This document shows, in pieces, positions 33,808-46,850 of a stretch of 64,000 bases of DNA. Each line of letters starts with the position of its first letter. The stretch's first letter is position 1. This DNA is from Chlorocebus sabaeus (Eukaryota; Chordata; Mammalia; Primates; Cercopithecidae). The position numbers and the translations under genes are program-made. The stretch covers positions 682,001-746,000 of the forward strand of contig NW_027328070.1 in NCBI RefSeq assembly GCF_047675955.1, written 5' to 3'. The notes below the pieces were generated by a model. That model was not told the DNA's origin. It saw only the letters and a program-made list of their open reading frames with translations, and made no database searches.

Positions 33808-36800
33808 TGTTCTGTTAATTCATCTCACAGAGTTAGAGCTTTCCCCTCAAGAAGCCTTTCGCTAAGACTGTTCTTGTGGAATTTGCAAAGTGATATTTGG
33901 AAGCCCATAGAGGTCTATGGTGAAAAAGGAAATATCCTCAGTTAAAAACTGGAAAGAAGCTTTCTGAGAAACTGCTTTGTGTTCAGTTAGTTCCTCTCAC
34001 AGAGTTACAGCTTTCCCCTCAAGAAGGCTTTCGCTAAGACTGTTCATGTCGAATTTTCAAAGTGATAATTGGAATCCCATAGAGGGCTATGGTGAAAAAG
34101 GAAATATCCTAAGGTAAAAACTGAAAAGTAGGTTTCTGAGAAAATGTTTTGTGTTCTGTTAATTCATCTTACAGAGTTAGAGCTTTCCCCTCAAGAAGCC
34201 TTTCGATAAGACTGTTCTTGTGGAATTTGCAAAGTGATATTTGGAAGCCCATAGAGGTCTATGGTGAAAAAGGAAATATCCTCAGTTAAAAACTGGAAAG
34301 AAGCTTTCTGAGAAACTGCTTTGTGTTCAGTTAGTTCCTCTCACAGAGTTACAGCTTTCCCCTCAAGAAGGCTTTCGCTAAGACTGTTCATGTCGAATTT
34401 TCAAAGTGATAATTGGAATCCCATAGAGGGCTATGGTGAAAAAGGAAATATCCTAAGGTAAAAACTGAAAAGTAGGTTTCTGAGAAAATGTTTTGTGTTC
34501 TGTTAATTCATCTTACAGAGTTACAGCTTTACCCTCAAGAAGCCTTTCGCTAAGACTTTTCTTCTGGAATTTGCAAAGTGATATTTGGAAACCCTATAGC
34601 CCTATGGTGAAAATGGAAATATCCTAAGATAAAAAACGAAAAGAAGGTTTCTGAGAAACTTCTTTGAATTCTTTTAATTCATCTTACAGATTTACAGCTT
34701 TTATCTCCAGAATCCTTTCGCTAAGACTGTTCTTGTGGAATTTGCAAAATGTTTTTGGAAGCCCATAGAGGGCTATGCTGAAAAAGGAAATATGCTACGA
34801 TAAAAACTGAAAAGAAGCTTTCTGAGAAACTGCTTTGTGTTCTGTTAATTCATCTCAGAGAGTTACAGCTTTCCCCTCAAGAAGTCTTTCACAAAGACTG
34901 TTCTTGTGTAATTTGCAAAGTGATATTTGGAAGACCATAGAGGGCTAAGGTGAAAAAGGAAATATCTTCCGTTAAAAACTGGAAAGAACCATTCTGAGAA
35001 AATGCGGTGTGTTCTGTTAGTACATATCACCGAGGTACATCTTTCCTCTCAAGAAGCCTTTCGCTAAGACTGTTCTTGTGGGATTTCCAAAGTGATATTT
35101 GGAAGCCCATAGAGGGCTATAGTGAAAAAGGAAATATCTTCAGTTAAATACTGGAAAGAAGCTTTCTGAAAGACTGCTTTGTGTTCTGTTAATTCATCTC
35201 ACAGAGTTACAGCTTCCCCCCTCAAGAAGCCTTTCGCTAAGACTGTTCTTGTGGAATTTGCAAAGTCATATTTGGAAGCCCATAGAGGACTATGGTGAAA
35301 AAGGAACTAACTTCCGTTAAAAACTGGAAAGAAGATTTGTGAGAAACTGCTTTGTGTTCTGTTAATTCAACTCACAGAGTTACAGATTTCCCCTTCAGAA
35401 GCCTTTCGCTAAGACTGTTCTTCTGGAATTTGCAAAGTGATATTTGGATGCCCATGGAGGGCTACGGTGAAAAGGGAAATAACTTCCATTAAAAACTGGA
35501 AAGAAGCTTTCTGAGAAACTGCCGTGTGTTCTGTTAATACATCTCACCGAGTTACAGCTTTCCCCTCAAGAAGCCTTTCTATAAGACTGTTCTTGTGGAA
35601 TTTGCAAAGTGATACTTGGAAGCCCATAGGGGGCTATTTTTAAAATGGAAATATCCTAGGATAAAAACCGAAAAGAAGCTGTCTGAGAAACTGCTTTGTG
35701 TTGTGTTAGTTCATCTCACAGTGTTACAGCTTTCCCCTCAAGAAGCCCTTCACTAAGACTGTTCTTGTGAAATTTGCAAACTGATATTTGTAATCCCATA
35801 GAGGACTTTGGTGAAAAAGGAAATATCTTTCGTTAAAAACTGGAAAGAAGATTTCTGAGAAACTGCTTTGTGTTCTGTTAATTCATCTCAGAGAGTTACA
35901 GATTTCCCCTCAAGAGGCCGTTCACTAAGACTGTTCTTGTGGAATTTGCAAAGTGATATTTTGAAGCCCATAGTGGACTATGGTGAAAAAGGAAATATCT
36001 TCCGCTAAAAACTGGAAAGAACCTTTCTGAGAAACTGCTTTGTGTTCCGTTAATTAATCTCACAGAGTTACAGCTTTCCTATCATGAAGCCGATCACTAA
36101 GGCTGTTCTTTTGGAATATGCAAAGTGATATTTGGAAGCCCATAGAGGGCTACGGTGAAAAAGGAAATATCCTAAGACAAAAACTGAAAAGAAGCTTTCT
36201 GAGAAACTGCTTTGTGTTCTGTTAATTCATCTCACAGAGTTACATTTCCCTCTAAAAGCCTTTCGCTAAGGCTGTTGTCGAATTTGCAAAGTGATATTTG
36301 GAAGCCCATAGAGGGCTATGGTGAAAAAGGAAATATCTTCAGTTAAAAACTGGAAAGAAGCTTTCTGAGAAACTGCCATGTGTTCTGATAATAGACCTCA
36401 CCCAGTTACAGCTTTCCCTTCAAGAAGCCTTTCGCTAAGACTGTTGTTGTGGGATTTGCAAAATGATATTTGGAAGCCCATAGAGCGCTATGGTGAAAAA
36501 GGAAATATCTTCTGTTACAAAGCGGAAAGAAGCTTTCTGAGAAACTCCTTTTTGTTCTGTTAATTCACCTCAAAGAGTTACAGCTTTCCACTCAATAATT
36601 CTTTCGCTAGGACTGTTCTTGTGGAATTTGCAAAGTGAGATTTGGAAGCCCATAGAGGTCTATGGTGAAAAAGGAAATATCGTAAGATAAAAACTGAAAA
36701 GAAGCTTTCTGAGAAATTGCCTTGTGTTCTGTTAATTCATCTCACATAGTTACAACATTTCCCTCTAAAAGCCTTTCGCTAAGACTGTTCTTGTGGAATT

Positions 36801-37755
36801 TGCAAAGTGATATTTGGAAGCCCATACAGGGTTATGTTGAAAAAGGAAATATCTTCGGTTAAAAACTGAAAAGAAGCTTTTTGAGAAACTGCTTTGTGTT
36901 CTGTTAATTCATCTCACAGAGTTACAACTTTCCCCTCAGGAAGCCTTTCGCTAAGACTGTTCTTGTGAAACTTGCAAAGTGATATTTGGAAGCCCATAGA
37001 GGGCTATGGCTTAAAAGGAAATATCCTCCGTTAGAAACTGGAAAGAAGCTATCTGAGAAACTGCTTTGTGTTCTGTTAATTCATCTCACAGAGTTACAGT
37101 TTTCCCCTCCAGAAGTCTTTCGCTTCCACAGTTCTTGTGGAATTTGCATAGTGATATTTGTAATCCCATAGAGGGCTATGGTGAAAATGGAAATACCTTC
37201 AATTAAAAAATGAAAAGAAGCTTTCCGAGAAACTGCTTTGTGTTCTGTTAATTCATCTCAAAGAATTACAGCTTTCCCCTCAAGAAGCCTTCTGCTAAGA
37301 CTGTTTTTGAGGAATTCCCAAAGTGATATGTGGAAGCCCATAGAGGGCTATGGTGAAAATGGAAATATCCTAAGATACTTACCGAAGAGAAGCTGTCTAA
37401 AAAACTGCTTTGTGTTCTGTTAGTTCATCTCACAGAGCTACATCTTTTCCCTCAAGAAGCCGTTCATTAAGACTGTTTTGTGAAATTTGGAAAGTGATAT
37501 TTGGAAACCCATAGAGGACTATGGTGAAAAAGGAAATATCTTCCGTTAAAATCTGGAAAGAAGCATTCTGAGAAAATGCCGTGTCTTCTGTTAATACGTC
37601 TCACTGAGTTACAGCTTTCCTCTAAAGAAGCCTTTCGCTAAGACTGTTCTTGTGGGATTTGCAATGTGATATTTGGAAGCCCATAGAGGACTATGGTGAG
37701 AAAGGAAATATCCTCCGTTAAAAACTGGAAAGAAGATTTGTGAGAAAATGCTTTG
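33808..37755 (+). repeat. HOR unit U10, 21-monomer form with m1-m2 duplicated
   Basis: 3948 bp, which is 3604 plus 344. X and Y are absent, but m1-m2 is present twice (33808-34151 and 34152-34495), so the unit also has 23 monomers and by length alone looks like a normal 23-mer. m6 has gaggtacatc. The m20-m21 markers (catctt, aaaatctgg, tctaaagaag) match U2. Confidence 0.95.
34152..34495 (+). repeat. Tandem duplication of m1-m2 inside U10
   Basis: 344 bp second copy of m1-m2, directly after 33808-34151. Its first 20-28 bp (attcatcttacagagtta) are those of m3 and the rest is m1, so the junction lies between about 34171 and 34180. It carries the cgataag form of m1 while the upstream copy has cgctaag, so the copy came from another unit (U7, U12 or U13 type) and not from its neighbour. 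Confidence 0.93.
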
Positions 37756-40700
37756 TGTTCTGTTAATTCATCTCACAGAGTTAGAGCTTTCCCCTCAAGA
37801 AGCCTTTCGCTAAGACTGTTCTTGTGGAATTTGCAAAGTGATATTTGGAAGCCCATAGAGGTCTATGGTGAAAAAGGAAATATCCTCAGTTAAAAACTGG
37901 AAAGAAGCTTTCTGAGAAACTGCTTTGTGTTCAGTTAGTTCCTCTCACAGAGTTACAGCTTTCCCCTCAAGAAGGCTTTCGCTAAGACTGTTCATGTCGA
38001 AATTTCAAAGTGATAATTGGAATCCCATAGAGGGCTATGGTGAAAAAGGAAATATCCTAAGGTAAAAACTGAAAAGTAGGTTTCTGAGAAAATGTTTTGT
38101 GTTCTGTTAATTCATCGTACAGAGTTACAGCTTTACCCTCAAGAAGCCTTTCGCTAAGACTTTTCTTCTGGAATTTGCAAAGTGATATTTGGAAACCCTA
38201 TAGCCCTATGGTGAAAATGGAAATATCCTAAGATAAAAAACGAAAAGAAGGTTTCTGAGAAACTTCTTTGAATTCTTTTAATTCATCTTACAGATTTACA
38301 GCTTTTATCTCCAGAATCCTTTCGCTAAGACTGTTCTTGTGGAATTTGCAAAATGTTTTTGGAAGCCCATAGAGGGCTATGCTGAAAAAGGAAATATGCT
38401 ACGATAAAAACTGAAAAGAAGCTTTCTGAGAAACTGCTTTGTGTTCTGTTAATTCATCTCAGAGAGTTACAGCTTTCCCCTCAAGAAGTCTTTCACAAAG
38501 ACTGTTCTTGTGTAATTTGCAAAGTGATATTTGGAAGACCATAGAGGGCTATGTTGAAAAAGGAAATATAGTAAGATAAAATCCGAAAAGAAGCTTTCTG
38601 AGAAACTGCTTTGTGTTCTGTTAATTCATCTCAAAGTGTCACAGATTTCCCCTCATGAGGCCGTTCACTAAGACTGTTCTTCTGAAATTTGGAATGTGAT
38701 ATTTAGAATCTCATCGAGGGCAATGGTGAAAAAGGAAATATTTTCCGATAAAAACTGTAAAGAAGCTTTCTGATAAACTGCTTTGTGTTCTGTTAGTTCA
38801 TCTCACAGAGTTACAGCTTTCCCCTCAAGGAGCCGTTAACTAAGACTGTTTTGTGAAATTTGCAAAGTGATATTTGGAAGCCCATAGAGGGCTAAGGTGA
38901 AAAAGGAAATATCTTCCGCTAAAAACTGGAAAGACCCATTCTGAGAAAATGCGGTGTGTTCTGTTAGTACATATCACCGAGGTACAGCTTTCCTCTCAAG
39001 AAGCCTTTCGCTAAGACTGTTCTTGTGGGATTTCCAAAGTGATATTTGGAAGCCCATAGAGGGCTATAGTGAAAAAGGAAATATCTTCAGTTAAATACTG
39101 GAAAGAAGCTTTCTGAAAGACTGCTTTGTGTTCTGTTAATTCATCTCACAGAGTTACAGCTTCCCCCCTCAAGAAGCCTTTCGCTAAGACTGTTCTTGTG
39201 GAATTTGCAAAGTCATATTTGGAAGCCCATAGAGGACTATGGTGAAAAAGGAACTAACTTCCGTTAAAAACTGGAAAGAAGATTTGTGAGAAACTGCTTT
39301 GTGTTCTGTTAATTCAACTCACAGAGTTACAGATTTCCCCTTCAGAAGCCTTTCGCTAAGACTGTTCTTCTGGAATTTGCAAAGTGATATTTGGAAGCCC
39401 ATGGAGGGCTACGGTGAAAAGGGAAATAACTTCCGTTAAAAACTGGAAAGAAGCTTTCTGAGAAACTGCCGTGTGTTCTGTTAATACATCTCACCGAGTT
39501 ACAGCTTTCCCCTCAAGAAGCCTTTCTATAAGACTGTTCTTGTGGAATTTGCAAAGTGATACTTGGAAGCCCATAGGGGGCTATTTTTAAAATGGAAATA
39601 TCCTAGGATAAAAACCGAAAAGAAGCTGTCTGAGAAACTGCTTTGTGTTGTGTTAGTTCATCTCACAGTGTTACAGCTTTCCCCTCAAGAAGCCCTTCAC
39701 TAAGACTGTTCTTGTGAAATTTGCAAACTGATATTTGTAATCCCATAGAGGACTTTGGTGAAAAAGGAAATATCTTTCGTTAAAAACTGGAAAGAAGATT
39801 TCTGAGAAACTGCTTTGTGTTCTGTTAATTCATCTCAGAGAGTTACAGATTTCCCCTCAAGAGGCCGTTCACTAAGACTGTTCTTGTGGAATTTGCAAAG
39901 TGATATTTTGAAGCCCATAGTGGACTATGGTGAAAAAGGAAATATCTTCCGCTAAAAACTGGAAAGAACCTTTCTGAGAAACTGCTTTGTGTTCCGTTAA
40001 TTAATCTCACAGAGTTACAGCTTTCCTATCATGAAGCCGATCACTAAGGCTGTTCTTTTGGAATATGCAAAGTGATATTTGGAAGCCCATAGAGGGCTAC
40101 GGTGAAAAAGGAAATATCCTAAGACAAAAACTGAAAAGAAGCTTTCTGAGAAACTGCTTTGTGTTCTGTTAATTCATCTCACAGAGTTACATTTCCCTCT
40201 AAAAGCCTTTCGCTAAGGCTGTTGTCGAATTTGCAAAGTGATATTTGGAAGCCCATAGAGGGCTACGGTGAAAAAGGAAATATCTTCAGTTAAAAACTGG
40301 AAAGAAGCTTTCTGAGAAACTGCCATGTGTTCTGATAATAGACCTCACCCAGTTACAGCTTTCCCTTCAAGAAGCCTTTCGCTAAGACTGTTGTTGTGGG
40401 ATTTGCAAAATGATATTTGGAAGCCCATAGAGCGCTATGGTGAAAAAGGAAATATCTCCTGTTACAAAGCGGAAGGAAGCTTTCTGAGAAACTCCTTTTT
40501 GTTCTGTTAATTCACCTCAAAGAGTTACAGCTTTCCACTCAATAATTCTTTCGCTAAGACTGTTCTTGTGGAATTTGCAAAGTGAGATTTGGAAGCCCAT
40601 AGAGGTCTATGGTGAAAAAGGAAATATCGTAAGATAAAAAATGAAAAGAAGCTTTCTGAGAAATTGCTTTGTGTTCTGTTAATTCATCTCACATAGTTAC

Positions 40701-41530
40701 AACATTTCCCTCTAAAAGCCTTTCGCTAAGACTGTTCTTGTGGAATTTGCAAAGTGATATTTGGAAGCCCATACTGGGTTATGTTGAAAAAGGAAATATC
40801 TTCGGTTAAAAACTGAAAAGAAGCTTTTTGAGAAACTGCTTTGTGTTCTGTTAATTCATCTCACAGAGTTACAACTTTCCCCTCAGGAAGCCTTTCGCTA
40901 AGACTGTTCTTGTGAAACTTGCAAAGTGATATTTGGAAGCCCATAGAGGGCTATGGTGAAAAAGGAAATATCCTCCGTTAGAAACTGGAAAGAAGCTATC
41001 TGAGAAACTGCTTTGTGTTCTGTTAATTCATCTCACAGAGTTACAGTTTTCCCCTCCAGAAGTCTTTCGCTTCCACAGTTCTTGTGGAATTTGCATAGTG
41101 ATATTTGTAATCCCATAGAGGGCTATGGTGAAAATGGAAATACCTTCAATTAAAAAATGAAAAGAAGCTTTCCGAGAAACTGCTTTGTGTTCTGTTAATT
41201 CATCTCAAAGAATTACAGCTTTCCCCTCAAGAAGCCTTCTGCTAAGACTGTTTTTGAGGAATTCCCAAAGTGATATGTGGAAGCCCATAGAGGACTATGG
41301 TGAAAATGGAAATATCCTAAGATACTTACCGAAGAGAAGCTGTCTGAAAAACTGCTTTGTGTTCTGTTAGTTCATCTCACAGAGCTACAGCTTTTCCCTC
41401 AAGAAGCCGTTCATTAAGACTGTTTTGTGAAATTTGGAAAGTGATATTTGGAAACCCATAGAGGACTATGGTGAAAAAGGAAATATCTTCCGTTAAAAAC
41501 TGGAAAGAAGCATTCTGAGAAAATGCCGTG
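37756..41530 (+). repeat. HOR unit U11, 23-type, last monomer fused into U12
   Basis: 3775 bp holding m1-m5, X, Y, m6-m20 (22 monomers). The expected m21 is joined to the next m1 in one hybrid monomer that starts U12. Markers: m2 gtcgaaatttc, m3 catcgtacag, X ggaatgtgat and gataaaaac, m13 ggctacggtg, m15 aaaatgaaaag. m14-m19 carry the same marker set as U6. Confidence 0.94.
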
Positions 41531-41702
41531 TCTTCTGTTAACACGTCTCACTGAGTTACAGCTTTCCTCTCAAGAAGCCTTTCGATAAGACTGTTCTTGT
41601 GGAATTTGCAAAGTGATATTTGGAAGCCCATAGAGGTCTATGGTGAAAAAGGAAATATCCTCAGTTAAAAACTGGAAAGAAGCTTTCTGAGAAACTGCTT
41701 TG
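41531..41702 (+). repeat. Hybrid m21/m1 monomer at the U11/U12 boundary
   Basis: 172 bp. The 5' part is m21 (aacacgtctcactgagttac, tttcctctcaag). From cgataag on it is m1 (gaatttgcaaag, gaggtctatgg). The switch lies in the shared stretch at about 41567-41585. One monomer is lost and the phase is kept. Confidence 0.94.
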
Positions 41703-44700
41703 TGTTCAGTTAGTTCCTCTCACAGAGTTACAGCTTTCCCCTCAAGAAGGCTTTCGCTAAGACTGTTCATGTCGAATTGTCAAAGTGATAACTGGAATCC
41801 CATAGAGGGCTATGGTGAAAAAGGAAATATCCTAAGGTAAAAACTGAAAAGTAGGTTTCTGAGAAAATGTTTTGTGTTCTGTTAATTCATCTTACAGAGT
41901 TACAGCTTTACCCTCAAGAAGCCTTTCGCTAAGACTTTTCTTCTGGAATTTGCAAAGTGATATTTGGAAACCCTATAGCCCTATGGTGAAAATGGAAATA
42001 TCCTAAGATAAAAAACGAAAAGAAGGTTTCTGAGAAACTTCTTTGAATTCTTTTAATTCATCTTACAGATTTACAGCTTTTATCTCCAGAATCCTTTCGC
42101 TAAGACTGTTCTTGTGGAATTTGCAAAATGTTTTTGGAAGCCCATAGAGGGCTATGCTGAAAAAGGAAATATGCTATGATAAAAACTGAAAAGAAGCTTT
42201 CTGAGAAACTGCTTTGTGTTCTGTTAATTCATCTCAGAGAGTTACAGCTTTCCCCTCAAGAAGTCTTTCACAAAGACTGTTCTTGTGTAATTTGCAAAGT
42301 GATATTTGGAAGACCATAGAGGGCTATGTTGAAAAAGGAAATATAGTAAGATAAAATCCGAAAAGAAGCTTTCTGAGAAACTGCTTTGTGTTCTGTTAAT
42401 TCATCTCAAAGTGTCACAGATTTCCCCTCATGAGGCCGTTCACTAAGACTGTTCTTCTGAAATTTGGAAAGTGATATTTAGAATCTCATCGAGGGCAATG
42501 GTGAAAAAGGAAATATTTTCCGATAAAAACTGTAAAGAAGCTTTCTGATAAACTGCTTTGTGTTCTGTTAGTTCATCTCACAGAGTTACAGCTTTCCCCT
42601 CAAGGAGCCGTTAACTAAGACTGTTTTGTGAAATTTGCAAATTGATATTTGGAAGCCCATAGAGGGCTAAGGTGAAAAAGGAAATATCTTCCGCTAAAAA
42701 CTGGAAAGAACTATTCTGAGAAAATGCGGTGTGTTCTGTTAGTACATATCACCGAGGTACAGCTTTCCTCTCAAGAAGCCTTTCGCTAAGACTGTTCTTG
42801 TGGGATTTCCAAAGTGATATTTGGAAGCCCATAGAGGGCTATAGTGAAAAAGGAAATATCTTCAGTTAAATACTGGAAAGAAGCTTTCTGAAAGACTGCT
42901 TTGTGTTCTGTTAATTCATCTCACAGAGTTACAGCTTCCCCCCTCAAGAAGCCTTTCGCTAAGACTGTTCTTGTGGAATTTGCAAAGTCATATTTGGAAG
43001 CCCATAGAGGACTATGGTGAAAAAGGAACTAACTTCCGTTAAAAACTGGAAAGAAGATTTGTGAGAAACTGCTTTGTGTTCTGTTAATTCAACTCACAGA
43101 GTTACAGATTTCCCCTTCAGAAGCCTTTCGCTAAGACTGTTCTTCTGGAATTTGCAAAGTGATATTTGGATGCCCATGGAGGGCTACGGTGAAAAGGGAA
43201 ATAACTTCCATTAAAAACTGGAAAGAAGCTTTCTGAGAAACTGCCGTGTGTTCTGTTAATACATCTCACCGAGTTACAGCTTTCCCCTCAAGAAGCCTTT
43301 CTATAAGACTGTTCTTGTGGAATTTGCAAAGTGATACTTGGAAGCCCATAGGGGGCTATTTTTAAAATGGAAATATCCTAGGATAAAAACCGAAAAGAAG
43401 CTGTCTGAGAAACTGCTTTGTGTTGTGTTAGTTCATCTCACAGTGTTACAGCTTTCCCCTCAAGAAGCCCTTCACTAAGACTGTTCTTGTGAAATTTGCA
43501 AACTGATATTTGTAATCCCATAGAGGACTTTGGTGAAAAAGGAAATATCTTTCGTTAAAAACTGGAAAGAAGATTTCTGAGAAACTGCTTTGTGTTCTGC
43601 TAATTCATCTCAGAGAGTTACAGATTTCCCCTCAAGAGGCCGTTCACTAAGACTGTTCTTGTGGAATTTGCAAAGTGATATTTTGAAGCCCATAGTGGAC
43701 TATGGTGAAAAAGGAAATATCTTCCGCTAAAAACTGGAAAGAACCTTTCTGAGAAACTGCTTTGTGTTCCGTTAATTAATCTCACAGAGTTACAGCTTTC
43801 CTATCATGAAGCCGATCACTAAGGCTGTTCTTTTGGAATATGCAAAGTGATATTTGGAAGCCCATAGAGGGCTACGGTGAAAAAGGAAATATCCTAAGAC
43901 AAAAACTGAAAAGAAGCTTTCTGAGAAACTGCTTTGTGTTCTGTTAATTCATCTCACAGAGTTACATTTCCCTCTAAAAGCCTTTCGCTAAGGCTGTTGT
44001 CGAATTTGCAAAGTGATATTTGGAAGCCCATAGAGGGCTATGGTGAAAAAGGAAATATCTTCAGTTAAAAACTGGAAAGAAGCTTTCTGAGAAACTGCCA
44101 TGTGTTCTGATAATAGACCTCACCCAGTTACAGCTTTCCCTTCAAGAAGCCTTTCGCTAAGACTGTTGTTGTGGGATTTGCAAAATGATATTTGGAAGCC
44201 CATAGAGCGCTATGGTGAAAAAGGAAATATCTCCTGTTACAAAGCAGAAGGAAGCTTTCTGAGAAACTCCTTTTTGTTCTGTTAATTCACCTCAAAGAGT
44301 TACAGCTTTCCACTCAATAATTCTTTCGCTAAGACTGTTCTTGTGGAATTTGCAAAGTGAGATTTGGAAGCCCATAGAGGTCTATGGTGAAAAAGGAAAT
44401 ATCGTAAGATAAAAACTGAAAAGAAGCTTTCTGAGAAATTGCTTTGTGTTCTGTTAATTCATCTCACATAGTTACAACATTTCCCTCTAAAAGCCTTTCG
44501 CTAAGACTGTTCTTGTGGAATTTGCAAAGTGATATTTGGAAGCGCATACAGGGTTATGTTGAAAAAGGAAATATCTTCGGTTAAAAACTGAAAAGAAGCT
44601 TTTTGAGAAGCTGCTTTGTGTTCTGTTAATTCATCTCACAGAGTTACAACTTTCCCCTCAGGAAGCCTTTCGCTAAGACTGTTCTTGTGAAACTTGCAAA

Positions 44701-45477
44701 CTGATATTTGGAAGCCCATAGAGGGCTATGGCTTAAAAGGAAATATCCTCCGTTAGAAACTGGAAAGAAGCTATCTGAGAAACTGCTTTGTGTTCTGTTA
44801 ATTCATCTCACAGAGTTACAGTTTTCCCCTCCAGAAGTCTTTCGCTTCCACAGTTCTTGTGGAATTTGCATAGTGATATTTGTAATCCCATGGAGGGCTA
44901 TGGTGAAAATGGAAATACCTTCAATTAAAAAATGAAAAGAAGCTTTCCGAGAAACTGCTTTGTGTTCTGTTAATTCATCTCAAAGAATTACAGCTTTCCA
45001 CTCAAGAAGCCTTCTGCTAAGACTGTTTTTGAGGAATTCCCAAAGTGATATGTGGAAGCCCATAGAGGGCTATGGTGAAAATGGAAATATCCTAAGATAC
45101 TTACCGAAGAGAAGCTGTCTGAAAAACTGCTTTGTGTTCTGTTAGTTCATCTCACAGAGCTACAGCTTTTCCCTCAAGAAGCCGTTCATTAAGACTGTTT
45201 TGTGAAATTTGGAAAGTGATATTTGAAAACCCATAGAGGACTATGGTGAAAAAGGAAATATCTTCCGTTAAAAACTGGAAAGAAGCATTCTGAGAAAATG
45301 CCGTGTCTTCTGTTAACACGTCTCACTGAGTTACAGCTTTCCTCTCAAGAAGCCTTTCGCTAAGACTGTTCTTGTGGGATTTGCAATGTGATATTTGGAA
45401 GCCCATAGAGGACTATGGTGAGAAAGGAAATATCCTCCGTTAAAAACTGGAAAGAAGATTTGTGAGAAAATGCTTTG
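41531..45477 (+). repeat. HOR unit U12, 23-monomer form starting with an m21/m1 hybrid
   Basis: 3947 bp with X-Y at 42389-42731. The first monomer is a hybrid of m21 and m1. m2 has gaattgtc and gataactgg, Y has gcaaattgat, m11 has ttctgctaattc, m16 has gcgcatacagg, m17 has gagaagctgc and aaactgat, and m19 has ttccactcaag. Confidence 0.95.
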
Positions 45478-46507
45478 TGTTCTGTTAATTCATCTCACAG
45501 AGTTAGAGCTTTCCCCTCAAGAAGCCTTTCGATAAGACTGTTCTTGTGGAATTTGCAAAGTGATATTTGGAAGCCCATAGAGGTCTATGGTGAAAAAGGA
45601 AATATCCTCAGTTAAAAACTGGAAAGAAGCTTTCTGAGAAACTGCTTTGTGTTCAGTTAGTTCCTCTCACAGAGTTACAGCTTTCCCCTCAAGAAGGCTT
45701 TCGCTAAGACTGTTCATGTCGAATTTTCAAAGTGATAATTGAAATCCCATAGAGGGCTATGGTGAAAAAGGAAATATCCTAAGGTAAAAACTGAAAAGTA
45801 GGTTTCTGAGAAAATGTTTTGTGTTCTGTTAATTCATCTTACAGAGTTACAGCTTTACCCTCAAGAAGCCTTTCGCTAAGACTTTTCTTCTGGAATTTGC
45901 AAAGTGATATTTGGAAACCCTATAGCCCTATGGTGAAAATGGAAATATCCTAAGATAAAAAACGAAAAGAAGGTTTCTGAGAAACTTCTTTGAATTCTTT
46001 TAATTCATCTTACAGATTTACAGCTTTTATCTCCAGAATCCTTTCGCTAAGACTGTTCTTGTGGAATTTGCAAAATGTTTTTGGAAGCCCATAGAGGGCT
46101 ATGCTGAAAAAGGAAATATGCTATGATAAAAACTGAAAAGAAGCTTTCTGAGAAACTGCTTTGTGTTCTGTTAATTCATCTCAGAGAGTTACAGCTTTCC
46201 CCTCAAGAAGTCTTTCACAAAGACTGTTCTTGTGTAATTTGCAAAGTGATATGTGGAAGACCATAGAGGGCTATGTTGAAAAAGGAAATATAGTAAGATA
46301 AAATCCGAAAAGAAGCTTTCTGAGAAACTGCTTTGTGTTCTGTTAATTCATCTCAAAGTGTCACAGATTTCCCCTCATGAGGCCGTTCACTAAGACTGTT
46401 CTTCTGAAATTTGGAAAGTGATATTTAGAATCTCATAGAGGGCAATGGTGAAAAAGGAAATATTTTCCGATACAAACTGTAAAGAAGCTTTCTGATAAAC
46501 TGATTTG

Positions 46508-46678
46508 TGTTCTGTTAGTTCATCTCACAGAGTTACAGCTTTCCCCTCAAGGAGCCGTTAACTAAGACTGTTTTGTGAAATTTGCAAAGTGATATTTGGA
46601 AGCCCATAGAGGGCTAAGGTGAAAAAGGAAATATCCTAAGACAAAAACTGAAAAGAAGCTTTCTGAGAAACTGCTTTG
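46508..46678 (+). repeat. Recombinant Y monomer in U13
   Basis: 171 bp. It is Y up to gggctaaggtgaaaaagg, then changes to cctaagacaaaaactg, the m12 tail, in place of cttccgctaaaaactgg. The switch is at about 46618-46636. It is followed by a second m5. Confidence 0.9.
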
Positions 46679-46850
46679 TGTTCTGTTAATTCATCTCAGA
46701 GAGTTACAGCTTTCCCCTCAAGAAGTCTTTCACAAAGACTGTTCTTGTGTAATTTGCAAAGTGATATTTGGAAGCCCATAGAGGGCTAAGGTGAAAAAGG
46801 AATTATCTTCCGTTAAAAACTGGAAAGAACCATTCTGAGAAAATGCGGTG
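46679..46850 (+). repeat. Extra m5 monomer in U13
   Basis: 172 bp second copy of m5, of the 21-mer hybrid type with gaagcccatag and gggctaagg, as in U7, U15 and U16. The first m5 of U13 is of the 23-mer type. Private change aattatcttcc. It makes this the only place with m5-X-Y-m5. Confidence 0.93.
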
